Source: Dillenia suffruticosa (lineage: Eukaryota > Streptophyta > Magnoliopsida > Dilleniales > Dilleniaceae). Taken from it: a stretch of 64,000 bases of DNA. Position 1 is the first letter of the stretch; every line of letters starts with the position of its first letter. A model generated the notes under the pieces. That model did no database searches and was not told the origin of the DNA. It saw only the letters and a list, made by a program, of their open reading frames with translations. Where the stretch lies: positions 13,233,109 through 13,297,108 of the forward strand of contig JAVTVX010000009.1 in the NCBI GenBank assembly GCA_033439265.1. The letters are read 5' to 3'. The position numbers and the translations under genes are program-made. Shown here piece after piece: positions 46,361 to 58,399 of this stretch.

Positions 46361-49044
46361 ATAAAAATTTGAACAAATTATGACAAATTTGGATAAAATT
46401 GGGTCAAAATTGACCAAATTAAGAATAACTTAGGACAAAATAAATTCATATTATGCTAAAATTAGGCAAAATGAGACACAATTAGGATAATGTTAATTTA
46501 TATTAGGATAGAATTAGGATACAATTTGTACATAATTAATTTATATTAGGGTAAAATTTTGCCAAAATTAGGATACAATGAGGGAGAAATTAATTTATTC
46601 TAGAAGAACACTTGGGCAAATTAATTTGTTAGGACAAATTAGTAAATAATTAATTTGTTTATACTATGATAATATTAGGATAAATTTAAGGCTTAATTAG
46701 GGTATAATTAGGGCAAAATTAAATTATATTAGGATAAAATTATGACAAAATAATTTGTATTAGGTTAAAAGTTAGGCCAAATTGGTGGACACTTGAAACA
46801 AAATTATTTTACAAATGTTTCTCATTCTTATATGTTTGGCATGTATATGTTTATTTGTTTCTAGAAAATTAGTAGACAATTAAAACTATTTGTTGCGAAT
46901 ATTCTACCTTGCTTCCAGTAATATGATGTCATGAAGAGTATTTTTCTACTCATATGCAAATGATGTTGATAATATTTTTAGTAAAATGATTTCATGAATA
47001 GTATGTGTTTATACTATTATGTAAATATTTTATCATATTTCTAACAATATGTTTTGTATGAAAATATTTATTTATAGTAAATCTATTTTTATATCAAACT
47101 GATTATTGCCACATTTGTCATTTAACGAGAATCGATTATTGAAAGATATTTTAAAAAATGGTTCAATCTTGGTTGTTAAAATTAAGATTGAGTAATGAAC
47201 ATGAAATCCGAGTTAAAAAAATTTAGATTTTGTATTTGAAAATTCAAACAAGGGTGAAAAGATTGCATGTCTTTGGATATGGTATTGTAATATTTATTGG
47301 CAAACGCATGACAAAGTGGAGGAACATTTGATATATCATTGGATCATTAAGTCATACGATTTTTGGGTATTTCATAGGAAAACTATTCCTACAATTTTTT
47401 GATCTTCATTGCCTAATATCTTACAAATCCAACCATAACCTAAACTTCGAAAATTCAGGATGTTACCCTGAGTATATAAAGATCAAACAGCCGAAGCTTT
47501 CATTAAGGCCCTATGTATGGACCCGAGACAAAAATCCTAAACTACTGCGTGCACATGAGCTTGTGTGTGCATTTGACATTGTGAGACAAAGCGTATTTTT
47601 TTAATCAATAAATTTAAGAATTAAACCTACTTGAGATAAAATGTAGAGATAAAATATTGCAGAATAACAATGAGAAATATGGCATTTCAATGGGTCAATC
47701 TGGTAATGCAACAAATAATCATCTGAATCTTGTCGAGATAAAACGTAGAAGCTATAATTTTTCTTTGGTATTCCCTAAGTGTACCAGTTGAAGGGAGAAC
47801 GCCCTTTCCGAGTAAAGGTCCACGCTCCTTGGATGGGTAAGAAGGGTTGCCAAAATCCAGCGAATGTGCAAGGCTCTATCTTGCCTCACCATCTCTATTT
47901 TTCTATTAATGATAATTAGATTTAATGATAAAATATTAAATTTGCTTAATTAAAATTTCAAGAATTTTGAAAATAAAAAAAATAGACGCAAAGAGTTAAA
48001 TCCTAAATTAAACTCCACAACTATTCGTACCACATTAGTAGGATTTTCAGATAATAGTGGTTAAGTACAAAAGAACCATCTCTACTTTTCTCATATGTCT
48101 CCAATTGGCGTCCTAGGAGAACAGTTTATTGATTATAACCCCTCCTATAAACTAATAATTTCATATTCAAATCTCCATGTAAAAAAAAAAAAGGTCTCCA
48201 ATTGGATGCCCCTATACACCCCATCACCCAGGGCACCCAAAAACCTTACAAAAAATAAGAAGCACGAAAGCAAACTATTTGATGCTGATGCTGTATTTTT
48301 CAACATAATCTGCACTAAATTGACCAACTAAAACCCCAAACTTATTTGAAATTAACGTTAGAATGTGAGAATTGCTTCTAGTGTAGGAGCACGTAAAGCA
48401 ACGAATAAACAAATGATAACCTATCAAATGGCATGAATCTGAGATTCCCTTCATTAATTAAATATATTTTATACGGGTCTTTCGCTAAACAATAGAGGAT
48501 GATGGAAATTCCCTATTAAATGGAAGTACCAACTTGCCAATATCCAACAACCCCAATAATAAGCTCAACAAGCTATTCATGTGTGCAGTGTGTATGTAGG
48601 GCCCGCGTAAGACACTTTATAAAGAAGATAGATTACGTGATACGACCCTTTAACATGCGATTTATTTATTTTTTGTATAAAATTTTCCAACAGTTTTGGC
48701 ATTGCATGTTTTGCGATGAAAGGACTTTCTGGCATCCACTTTGCAGATTGCTTCGCCAACAGTTTTGGCATTGCAGGTTTTGCGATGCAAGGACTTTCTG
48801 GCATCCTCTTTGCAGATTTGTGTGCGGTGTGTTTGTAGGACCCGCGTAAGACACTTTATAAAGAAGATAGATTACGTGATACGACCTTTAACATGTGATT
48901 TATGATAAAATTTTCCTACAGTTTTGGCATTGCATGTTTTGCGATGCAAGGACTTTCTGGCATCCTCTTTGCAGATTGCTTCGCTATTGTGTTTTGGGAA
49001 TTTTAGTAGCGAATTGGTGTCACAAAACCACACTTTTTGTAGTG
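46360..49044 (+). mobile_element. CACTA transposon remnant, copy B
   Basis: It is homologous to copy A from about 21800 onward, including the AT-rich spacer, the decayed transposase-associated domain (about 47170-47390) and the 3' region. It ends ACACTTTTTGTAGTG at 49044, a well-preserved inverted terminus. The left about 830 bp seen in copy A are missing. It lacks copia 1, showing the intact target at 48261-48280. B also has local duplications absent from A. Confidence 0.7.
48581..48990. repeat. Two-level direct repeats near the right end of CACTA copy B
   Basis: A block starting GTGTGCAGTGTGT at 48581 recurs at 48820 (GTGTGCGGTGTGT). Within the first block a 69-bp unit starting CCAACAGTTTTGGC is doubled (48687-48755 and 48756-48824). 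A third copy begins near 48917. Copy A has one copy of each, so the expansion happened after A and B separated. Confidence 0.8.
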
Positions 49045-49130
49045 AGAGAGAAAAATGTGAAAAATTAATTTTTTTTTTTATAGAGAGAAAAACAATGTAT
49101 TTTTTTTTTGAAGATAAATAATTTATGCAG

Positions 49131-49270
49131 CACTACAAAGGGTACACAGTTCACCGACGCTCTTTTGTGACCCCAACAGGCATATTTTCTGTTGCTAAAT
49201 TCTTGGTGACAATATCCAAGATGTAAAAAATGAGTGTCCTTATAATCTTAGTCACTAACGTTGTGGGGAC
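49131..49270. mobile_element. Truncated start of the second CACTA-like unit in copy B
   Basis: CACTACAAAGGGTACACAG begins at 49131 and matches 28474 onward, including GACGCTCTTTTGTGAC. It is cut at 49270 by the G3 LTR. The 86-bp spacer between this start and the preceding CACTA right end also matches the A locus. Confidence 0.6.
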
Positions 49271-51734
49271 TATTGTAACACCTAAAAATTTGGTATTAGA
49301 AAATTTTTATTGAATTTTCAATATTCCTTGTAAAATACTAAGAAAAAGCAGTTGTAATAGATTTTAATTTATTAATGAAAGTCTTATAAAATTTTGTTGG
49401 GAGAAAATAGGTTTTGGTGATAATTTAGAATAATTAAAAACTTATTTGAGTCAATTGAATGAAAACGAGCCGACTGCACTGTGTGAAGGCAACTTAAGAC
49501 TCAAGACTTCGCATTTTGGTTAAGTAAAGAGTCACCAAGGTGACCTGAGTGCCAAGACGACTTGTGAAGACGAAACCTCAGAATCCTTAGCTCTGCAAAT
49601 AGGTAGGTCGCCTTACCCCAATGACAGGTTGTGCTTCCTATAAGGCTGCTTGTGACCAGCACAAGCCAACCTGCCGAGTTTAAGTCACAGAAGTATATTT
49701 CTGCACAATAAGCAAGATGACTCATAAGAAGTAAGACGACTTGAGGGCTATACAAAAAGGGAAATTGGGTAGCTTTGAGTCAATTTTGAGGCGACTTGAG
49801 GCACGATGAAATGAAGAGTAAGGCGACTTATTGGATAACAAGAGGACTTGGCCTCTGAAATTTTTAGACACATAAGGTGATTTATGCTCCATTACAAATC
49901 GACTCATGAGTGTGAAATGTTATGAAATGACAAAAATAGACCACGAAACTTGACCAAACCTTAAAAATAAATAAGGGCAAGATGGAGATTTCACCTCATA
50001 CCATTAAAAAGGCTTAAACAAGCCTTCATTTTTCATTTTTCATTTTTCTCTCCCAAACATACTCTCTGCTCTCTCGCTCGAGTTTTTCTCTCGACTCTCA
50101 TCTCTTTCGCCCATCTCTCTCAATCTCTCCCAAATCAATTACAACTCTCTCAAACCCACTCTATCAAAATTTCAAATTCTCAATCAAACACTTGGAATGA
50201 ATAGATTTGGTGAAAGAAATCTAGGGTTTGCTCGAAAAAGAGAAAAGCTAGGGTTTTTGAAACCCAATGTTCAAAACTTAATCCAACCCCAAAATTGAGA
50301 TAATTTCTTCATTCTAAACTTGGATTTAGCTTCCTCATAAGTAGATTTAAATTTGTTATTGAGATTTGAGGCATTTGATCAAGAGCATAAATCTAGGGTG
50401 TATATGAGGAAAAATTGAGAAATTTGTGAATGAAAATTGTATATTGATGCAAATAGTTTGTAAATAATGGAATTAAAATATACGTTCTTGGATTGGAGAA
50501 ATTAAGTTTTGTGCTAAGTTTGAAAAAACTCACAGACCCTAGAATTGGATGTAATTTAACATTTAATTCATGTGATTGTCTTAGGATAATTCCATTGGAA
50601 ATCAAGAAGAGATTATTTTAGAATTGATTGTGAATTTGAGAGTATTCACCCTCCGAAGAGGTGAGTGGATGGTTATGTTTAAAATGGATGATAAAATGAT
50701 TTTCAATTATTATTTGTAAATTGAATTTTAAATGGAATTTGAAATGGATTTGAAATGTTTTGTGATCATGGTGTGCTCAAATAGAATTGTCGATAAATCC
50801 ATAACTCTTTTATTTCTTTTGTTTGAATTGCTTGCACTATGTTACAATGGAACATTGACTGTGTTGCTCTCTTTTGTACATGAGCACAAATGTTGAATGA
50901 TGAAATGAATATTTTGTACATGAGCACAAATGTTGAATGATGAAATGAATATTTTTGTAACCTGGTGCTAGAAAAAAAAAAGGGCTATAGTCTAAGTCTT
51001 TCACGGACCGGACTATCAGGGCGGCGTAGTTAAGACTAGTTTATAATTGGCTTGGAAGTAATGCGGAGTGAAAAGCCTCCTTAATTTGTTCCCGTGATAA
51101 GGTGGCGGCATCCCATTGAACTCCAGGCCAATGCCAGGAGGGGGTATTTTATAAAAATTGTGAAAACCCTTGACGGATTCTACCAATGGCCATTGGTAGG
51201 GAAAATGGTGTTGACAACCCCAAAGAAAATTTAGAAATAAAATGAAAATGGATTATTGATGAATAACTTATGAGTTATGGGTAAATTGTTCCGAAATTTA
51301 TTTCATGGAATTGATTTTCATTATTGTATTGGAAATATACTATGACATGTGTTTGGCACCACCACCCTTACTTCTTATTCATGTTCAGCATACCATTACA
51401 CTCTACTCACTAAGTATTTTTATACTCACCCGTCACTTTTTAATTTTTCAAAGAAATCTTAGATTGGAGACGTAGACATTATCTAGTGCCATTGAAGAAA
51501 GTATATTTTGTTGGTCTTTAATAGGTAATAGTCATGAAAATATTTTTTTTGGGAACTATGTTATGTGATCCATGGAAGGAAAATTTTGTATATTTTGTTA
51601 TGATTGGATTTGATAAATACTTGTTTGATTTTCTATAGACAAGTATTTATAAAATCCTTATTTTTATGATGTGGAATCATATTTAATTTATTTATAAATT
51701 TCTTTTGGCAAGATGTATTGCTTTCATTGGGACT
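49271..51734 (+). repeat. G3 5' LTR, 3'-truncated
   Basis: It starts TATTGTAACACC (canonical TGTTGTAACACC in the other copy). It contains a CT-rich leader (50030-50140), the GAGGTGAGTGGATGG phrase (50659-50673) and an end that breaks into integrase sequence near 51735. A 40-bp tandem duplication lies at 50872-50951 with TTTTGTACATGAGCAC in each unit. Confidence 0.75.
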
Positions 51735-52560
51735 AAATTGAAGTTCAGCACTGCTTTTCATTCACAGACGGATGGATAGTCCATACGTACTATTCAGACA
51801 TTGGAAGATATGCTTAGGGCATGTGTGATGGACTTTCAAGGGAGTTGTGATAGATACCTCCCATTAAATTTAATTTGCATACAACAATAGTTATTAAGTT
51901 AGTATTGGGATGCCACCCTATGAAGCTCTCTATGGAAGAAAGTGCCAAACTCCGTTGTGTTGGGATTAGGTAGAAGAGAGGAAGATTATCAATGTTGAAT
52001 TAATTGAACTAACGGTAGAGAAAGTGAATGTGATTAGGGCAAGGATGAAGGTGGCTCAAGATATACAAAAGAGCTACACCGACAAAAGAAGAAGACCTTT
52101 GGAATTTGAGGTCGGAGATATGGTTTTCTTGAAAGTCTCACCCTGGAAGGGGGTAATCCGATTTCAAAAATGGGGTAGATGAAATCCTAGGTGCATCAGC
52201 CCTTTCAAGATCCTTAAGAGGATAGAAAATGTGGCATATCGACTAGAATTGCCTCCGGATTTGGAGAAAATCCGCGATGTATTCCATGTGTTCATGTTAA
52301 AGAAATATTTTCTGGATCCCTCACATATATTAGAAGCTCCTCCGATAGAATTGAATCCAAACTTGAGTTTTAAGGTTCGACTAGTGAAAAATCCTTGATT
52401 GACAACTCAAGCAATTGAAGAGTAAACAAATCCCCATGGTTAAAGTGTTGTGGAGAAGCAACCAAGTGGAATAAGAAACTTGGGAGACCGAGGAGTCTTT
52501 GAGAAAACAACACTGTTACCTTTTCGATGATGTATGAATTTTCTTTTAAATTTTGAGGAT
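51735..52560 (+). pseudogene. G3 integrase C-terminus and chromodomain remnant
   Basis: The reading begins TKLKFSTAFHSQTDG, a stop, then [19 protein letters not shown]. The catalytic Glu expected before TIQ is lost. After frameshifts come MPPYEALYGRKCQTPLCWD, RRRPLEFEVGDMVFLKVSPW, the VAYRLELPPDLEKIRDVFHV segment and a chromodomain-like end near 52400-52520. Several stops interrupt it. Confidence 0.8.
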
Positions 52561-52584
52561 AAAATTTCTTTTTAGGGGATTAAG

Positions 52585-53780
52585 TGTTGTAACACCAAAA
52601 AATTCGGTATTAGAAAATTTTTATTGAATTTTCAATATTCCTTGTAAAAAATACCATGAAAAATTGGTTGTAATTGATTTTAATTTATCAATGAAGATCT
52701 TATAAAATTTTGCTAGGAGAAAAATAGGTTTTAGTGATGATTTGGGACTATTAAAAACTTATTTGAGTCAATTAAATGAAGACGAACCGACTTGCACCGT
52801 GAGAAGGCGACTTAAGGCTCAAGAATTTGCATTTTGGTTAAGTAAATTGTCAGCAAGGCGACTTGAGCAAGTGCCAAGGTGACTTGTGAAGATGAAATCT
52901 CAAAATCCTTAACTCTGCAAATAGGCAGGTCACCTTGCTCCAATGACAGGTCGACTTGTTCTTTCTATAAGGCTACTTGTAGCTAGCACAAGCCAACCTG
53001 CCGAGTTTAAGTCACAAAAGTATATTTCTACACAATTAACAAGGTGACTCATAAGAAGTAAGGCGACTTGAGGGCTATACAAAAAGGGAAATTGGGTCAC
53101 CTTAAGCCAATTTTGAGGTAACTTAAGGCTCGATGAAATGAAGAGTAAGGCAACTTGTGGGATAATAAGATGACTTGGCCTTTGAAAACCTTAGACATGT
53201 AAGACGACTATACTCTATTGCAAGTCGACTTATGAGTATGAAATGTTACGAAATGACAAAAATGGACAACAAAACTTGAACAAACCTTAAAAATAAATAT
53301 GGGCAAGATGGAGATTTCACCTCATACCATTAAAAAGGCTTAAACAAGCCTTAATTTTTCATTCTTCTCTCCCGAACAAACTCTCTGCTCTCTCGCTCGA
53401 GTTTTTCTCTCAACTTTCATCTCTCTCGCCTATCTCTCTCAATCTCTTCCAACATCAATTACATCTCCCTCAAAGCCACTCTATAAAATTTTCAAATCCT
53501 CAATCAAACACTTGGAATGAGATAGATTTGGGAAAAAAATATAGGATTTGCTCGAAGAAGAGAAAAGCTAGGGGTTTTGAAACCCAATGTTGAAAACTCA
53601 ATCCAACCCCAAAATTGAGGTAATTTCTTCATTCTAAACTTGGATTTAGCTTCTTTATTAGTGGATTTAAATTTATTATTGAGATTTGAGGCATTTCTTC
53701 GAGAACATAAATTTAGGGTTTGTAAATGAGGAAAAATTGAGAAATTTGTGAATGAGAATTGTATATTGGTGCAAATAGTT
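52585..53780 (+). repeat. G3 3' LTR, truncated
   Basis: It follows the purine tract TTTTTAGGGGATTAAG (52569-52584), starts TGTTGTAACACC and matches 49271-50455. Homology ends at GGTGCAAATAGTT near 53780, less than half way through the LTR. Confidence 0.8.
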
Positions 53781-54097
53781 CTCCAAGGCATATCCAATTG
53801 TAATAAATGATCATGAAACCTTAGCTATAAAGGTGCGTCATAACTGTCTTCGTATCCCAAAATTTTGTATTCTCACATTTTTTTATGGACATCAAACAGT
53901 ATCTCTGACTTATCACAAACGTAAAAAATTCTTACACTCCATATGCAAATTTAGAGGAATTACTTCAAAGTCCAGGTAAATTCTTGTTGTACGTGCAAAG
54001 TCTATTTTATTCATTTTTTTCTATGCATACAATGTACACATAATTAGTCATATGAAATTAATTAATTAAATTACAAGTAAGTTATTGTTACAAATTT
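53781..54097. other. Unassigned segment with a coding-like stretch
   Basis: From about 53781 one plus-strand frame stays open to about 53965 (AYPIVINDHETLAIKV, HNCLRIPKFCILTFFYGHQT) and ends at AG before GTAAAT, a possible donor. In the overlapping frame, PYANLEELLQSPG ends at the same donor. I recognise neither. It could be a captured exon fragment or chance. The rest is AT-rich. Confidence 0.25.
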
Positions 54098-54103
54098 AAC
54101 TCT

Positions 54104-54764
54104 GTTGGAGCTAGGGTTGCTCCACAGATAAACCACTCTACTAAATCGAGTAAGAAACCGATATTGATGTATCTATTGGATCTTTGTCAATAGAACAGTA
54201 AAAAAAGAAAAGAGAACAGACTAAGAAGAGCTATAGTTTTTGCCCTGCGTTGCCGCTGTTTAATTTATGTATGGAGAGTCCTTTGATGGGTCATCTTTAC
54301 TCAGTATATATAGCATGGCAAGTCTCCTGTGTGCTTAGGGATGTAAAAACCTTAATTATCTTATGAAAAAATCGTTAGAGATCATCTGAGATTATATGGA
54401 CTGTAATCAAAGATCTTTAGAAGATTTAATTGGGATTAAGGGAGGTTCAAACTATTATGGAGATTTCCTTTTTGTCGGGCGAGATTATAGAAAATTCATA
54501 TCTTGTGTGATCATGATCTTGATTTTCTTGACAAAGACGTTACTCGATAGTTGTTCAGTTAAAGATCACTCGGTAGTGGTCAAGAGGTTTAATCAAGAAA
54601 GTTTGCCACTGAGAGAGTTTGACCAAGCACCTCGTCGGTCATCTCGAGTGCTTTCTAAGTGGTCACTTGGTAGTTTGTGGGCTTTCTGGTTATGGTGCAG
54701 TGGACTCAATAGTTTCTGGACTTTATGGTTATAGGATGTTAGTCCTTGTGCCATCATTTGCACC
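54104..54764 (-). mobile_element. Candidate solo LTR (about 661 bp) flanked by AACTCT
   Basis: AACTCT occurs at 54098-54103 and 54765-54770. On the minus strand the enclosed unit starts GGTGCAAATGATGGCAC, contains a TATA-like CTATATATACTGAG near 54310 and ends GAGCAACCCTAGCTCCAAC. The arrangement of promoter, leader and CA-like end fits an LTR, probably copia. There is no adjacent primer site or coding sequence. The boundary is ambiguous by one base because repeat and LTR ends share a base. Confidence 0.45.
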
Positions 54765-54770
54765 AACTCT

Positions 54771-55840
54771 TAATTTGATTTTGAAAAAGTGGTATTAGAA
54801 ATAGAGTTGATAAGGTAGGAATTGAGTAATTGGAGAAGGCGGGAATGTGGAGTGTTAAATGTGAAATGTGCCACTTTGATTTAGGTGAATCATGTTCAAT
54901 ATGCATTATATTGTTTGTAATTTATGATAGATAGTGTGGCACGGGATGTAGTTTCCTTAGTTTGTTTGTTGAGAGAGAATTTGAGGATTTAGGGTTCACA
55001 AATTCATGAAAAAATAGAGATGGCGAAGGGTTTTGAATCACAAGTTTATCGCGAGATCAGCGAGATTAGGAGTGCAATAACAAGGAATTACTAGAAAAGT
55101 GAATGAGATGAGGTTGGATGATAGCAATTGGTTGTGGTTACTGCCAGAGTATGAAAAGGCAAACGAAACGCCAGATGGGTGTCCCCATGTATAGGAAATA
55201 TGAGTGATACGGCATTCGAGCATCCTATGTATGTCCTTTGGCTAGTGTTTTGAAAGGTTAGCATATATTTCCGATCTTATTGATTCCCGATGCTTAGCGT
55301 TTGGTTGAGGCAATAGCTAACTAGCTAAGCTACTATCGTTTAAGTTTTGATTTCAAAATTTTGTACTTGGGTTTTTGTTTAAGGACGTGTATTTGTGGGG
55401 GTCCTACGGAGGGCTAGTTTTGCCTTCTAATAAGGCCAAAGTTAAAGTGGAAGTTCTTCTATAAAACGACTATTGATAAGATATGGATAGAGAAATTCTT
55501 TTTTGTTGAGTTCAAATATAAGGATTTGGTGCAGGTGTTACCAAAACTTGGGGTGGAGCATTTGGTGGGGTTAAAGCCTCCAAAATCGTCTCAATATTCG
55601 AGTTTTGTGCACTCTGTTGCAAATTTCTGCTTTGCAAAAACCAGGGTTATCTGTGTCGAAACCTTACTTAACAATGAAATGTTAAAGCTAGCAGGTTTGT
55701 TGGTGAGTGAGAAGGTAAAAAATGAGAGACTTCTTTTAGTGAAAAGGGAACAGTGAGGCTTTTTGACATTATTGCTTTTGCTGGGGGGACGATCATATGG
55801 AAATAACCATTGATAGGTTAATAAGGGCCAAAAGGAGTGC
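54771..55840. other. Unassigned sequence with one unexplained 76-codon frame
   Basis: The plus-strand frame at 55526-55756 (MVQVLPKLGVEHLVGLKPP and LNNEMLKLAGLLVSEKVK) looks less biased than surrounding chance frames but matches no family I know. Another broken frame starts at 55020 (MAKGFESQVYREISEIRSAI). No repeat structure is visible. This may be a decayed gene fragment or an unrecognised element. Confidence 0.3.
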
Positions 55841-58218
55841 CAATGTGGCACCGACAAAGAGAAAAAAAAAAAAAAAAAGAAAATGAAAAGTCACTTTCCC
55901 AATTTCTTTCCCTCATTTCTCCCCCATCACCCTCTCTCATCTCTCACCCCCAATCTCTCACTCTCTATTTCTTTCATTCCCTCCCTCTCCCGATTCTCTC
56001 TCTCTCTCTATCTCTCTCTCTCTCTCTCTCCCGCTCGCGTGCCACAGTTTCTTTTCTCCCGCGAGCGCGACTGCCTCTTCTTCTCTCCCGCGAGAACGAC
56101 AACACTCTGTCTCCCTTGCCTGTTCGCACATGGCGCTACCCGTTGCCAAGAACTTGCTGCAATCCCCATGGAGGCCCCAACTTGGCAGTCATCATTAGGC
56201 CCTCAAGAACCCTAGCCAAGATTTCGATTCATTCCCTGCACATGTGGTACGAATTTCTGATTGATAGATTCTAGGGTTTCGATTTCCTTTAGTGATTGAA
56301 CCTAAATACTAAACTTTGCTTCAAATTGGAAGCATTGCAGGTCCCGGAATGAATTGAATGGCATACGGATGCTAGACTTGCGAAAACCCTAGGCCTTCGT
56401 GAATCTGCACACCCTTCTCTGCGCAGGTAAGAACGATTCTTTGATCAATAGTTTAGAGCTTTTGATTCTCTTGGAAATTAGGGTAAATTGCTAAAGTGTG
56501 TTTCGCTTTGGAAACATTATAGGAGTTCAGACCAAATTGTAGGCGCACGGACGCTAGGGTTGTAAGCTGCGAAAACCATAGGTAAGAGAATTTCTAAGTG
56601 CCTTCAAAAATAGTTCGAGTGTAGGCTGTTTAAGATAAGAGAATGTGTTAAGGTTTATGATTTGTACTATCTCAGGATTGTTATTATTGATTTAGGAAGA
56701 TCCATTGGAGCTTCAAAGGAAATCCCTTGAGTATTGATAGGGTATAGAGAGTGGATACCCTCTCTAGAGGTGAGTGGATGGTCCGTTGTGTTATAAATGA
56801 GTACAACTGTTTTAAATTCTTTTATAAATGATTTTGAATAATCTTTACATGATTTATATGAAATCATTTGTGATTGTGGGACGTCTAGAATGAAAGTTTG
56901 AATTATGAATGCATCCTAAGTAATTATTAATGAATCTGTGCCATTTGCATTCGATATTAGATTTGTAAATGCTTGTAGCATGAATTTTGGAGTTTGTTTG
57001 ATGAAACATGATACATTGACTGTAATTTGAATGATTGTGAAATGATGGTCCACGAGTGTAATGGCTATAGTCATTCTCTCCTCTGAGCGACCCGACGGGG
57101 TGGTGTAGTTGGGGTTTCATTGCGAGAGAGGTATACGCGGCCTCTTCTCTGTCATGTCGGATTATCTGGATTGCACCCCGGGGAGGTCCGAGCCAACGCT
57201 AAGGAAAGGGGTATTGTTTGAGATACTGAAATGGAAAACCCCTTGGCGGGCTTCCATCTTGGTTCGGCCAAACGCAAGACGGAAGTAATTTCGATGGGAC
57301 CCTTGTGATTTTTGAAAAAAATACTTGATGTGGATGCATATTTTGTGAATTATCTGATTTATTGAAAATGTTTTGATATATATGAAATGTTATTTGAGAT
57401 ATACTTTGACACTCCCACATTCATCCATTATTTATCACACAATTATAACATTGCATTCCACTTACTGAGTATTTCCCAATACTCACCCCTCCCTTTAACA
57501 TTTTCAGAGGAAGTTTAGGTTTGCGGTAGAAATTGAAGCTTGGGAAGATTTATTCTGCTGACTTGTGTAGGTACATAGAGATGCAAGTTCATTTTGGTCG
57601 ATTTTGAAATCCATGGAATGAAACACTTGTATAATTCTTTTGGTATGGATTGAATTAATGCTTGTTTCGTATATGGGAGCAAGTATCGATGGAATCCTTA
57701 CATAGTTTGTGTTGGAATTCGTATGAAAGTTGTTCATTTTCTCTTAATTCTCATTTGGGACATTTGAATTGAAATTTTGAGTTTTGATACTTTCTTTTGG
57801 ATTTGTGAAGTTCTGTACATCTCATACCACTTGGATTTTTCTGACGCTAGCTCGTTTCTTCGTGCGAGTGTTAGTAAAATCTTGCGATTATGATTTGGGA
57901 CTTCTTTTATTTTAAATGTTTTAATTGTGCTGAGAATTCTGGAACTGCTGGGATGACCAATTTTGCATCCATGCATGTACAGGAACCCCCGCCCCATTTG
58001 TGTGTCGACGCATGCTCGTGTGTACAGGGATCGACCGGATGGATCATTTGCATGTGTATTGTTATATGATTTTCCTATTTCTAATGGAGTTGTGTATTGG
58101 ATGAGTTGTTGAACTGATTTGTAGCCTTGCGGAGTCCTGGTATATGGGGAGATTCTACCCGTGTATCGAGACAACGTGGCGGCTGTTGCGTGGTTGATCC
58201 GAGGATCGGGACGTGACA
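55841..58218 (+). repeat. G1 5' LTR
   Basis: It starts near CCAATGTGGCACCGAC (55839 on), matching the TGTTATGGCACCGAC of the 3' copy, and ends GGGACGTGACA. It contains an A-tract, a (CT)-rich leader (55915-56035), splice-like phrases CAGGTAAG (56425) and GAGGTGAGTGGATGG (56768), and an unremarkable 3' half. About 2.38 kb. Frames crossing the CT-rich part are not genes. Confidence 0.85.
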
Positions 58219-58225
58219 GCTTTAT

Positions 58226-58237
58226 TGGTATCAGAGC
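58226..58237 (+). other. Primer-binding site of G1
   Basis: TGGTATCAGAGC is a perfect 12-nt complement to the 3' end of initiator-Met tRNA, 7 bp after the LTR end. Confidence 0.92.
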
Positions 58238-58399
58238 CCGATTCACGATTTTAAAAGTTTGATGATTTTGGATATAATTTCAAATGTTTCCAAATGTTCC
58301 AAAAGTTTTTAAAAAACTTTAAAATGTTTGGTTTTCGAAAAAGGTTTTCAGAGAATGTATAAAGTCTTCCATGGATTTCTTAGGAAATTAAAAACATTC

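Larger units (their letters stand above)
49271..53780 (+). mobile_element. Ty3/gypsy chromovirus G3, interior almost fully deleted
   Basis: An LTR at 49271-51734 runs directly into an integrase C-terminal fragment with chromodomain (51735-52560), a purine tract and a second LTR (52585-53780) that stops abruptly. The LTRs share their first about 1.19 kb with visible divergence. The primer site, gag, protease, RT and most of integrase are missing, and neither LTR copy reaches the expected CA end. It is related to G1 and G2. The deletions look like illegitimate recombination rather than LTR-LTR recombination. Confidence 0.8.

Noticed and set aside
55837..56274. 145-codon plus-strand frame at the start of the G1 LTR
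   Set aside because: It runs through a CT-microsatellite-like leader, giving Ser/Leu/Pro repeats. The region is clearly LTR.
58226..58237. tRNA-like sequence
   Set aside because: Only the 12 nt complementary to the tRNA 3' end are present; it is a primer-binding site, not a tRNA gene. I found no tRNA cloverleaf elsewhere in the window.
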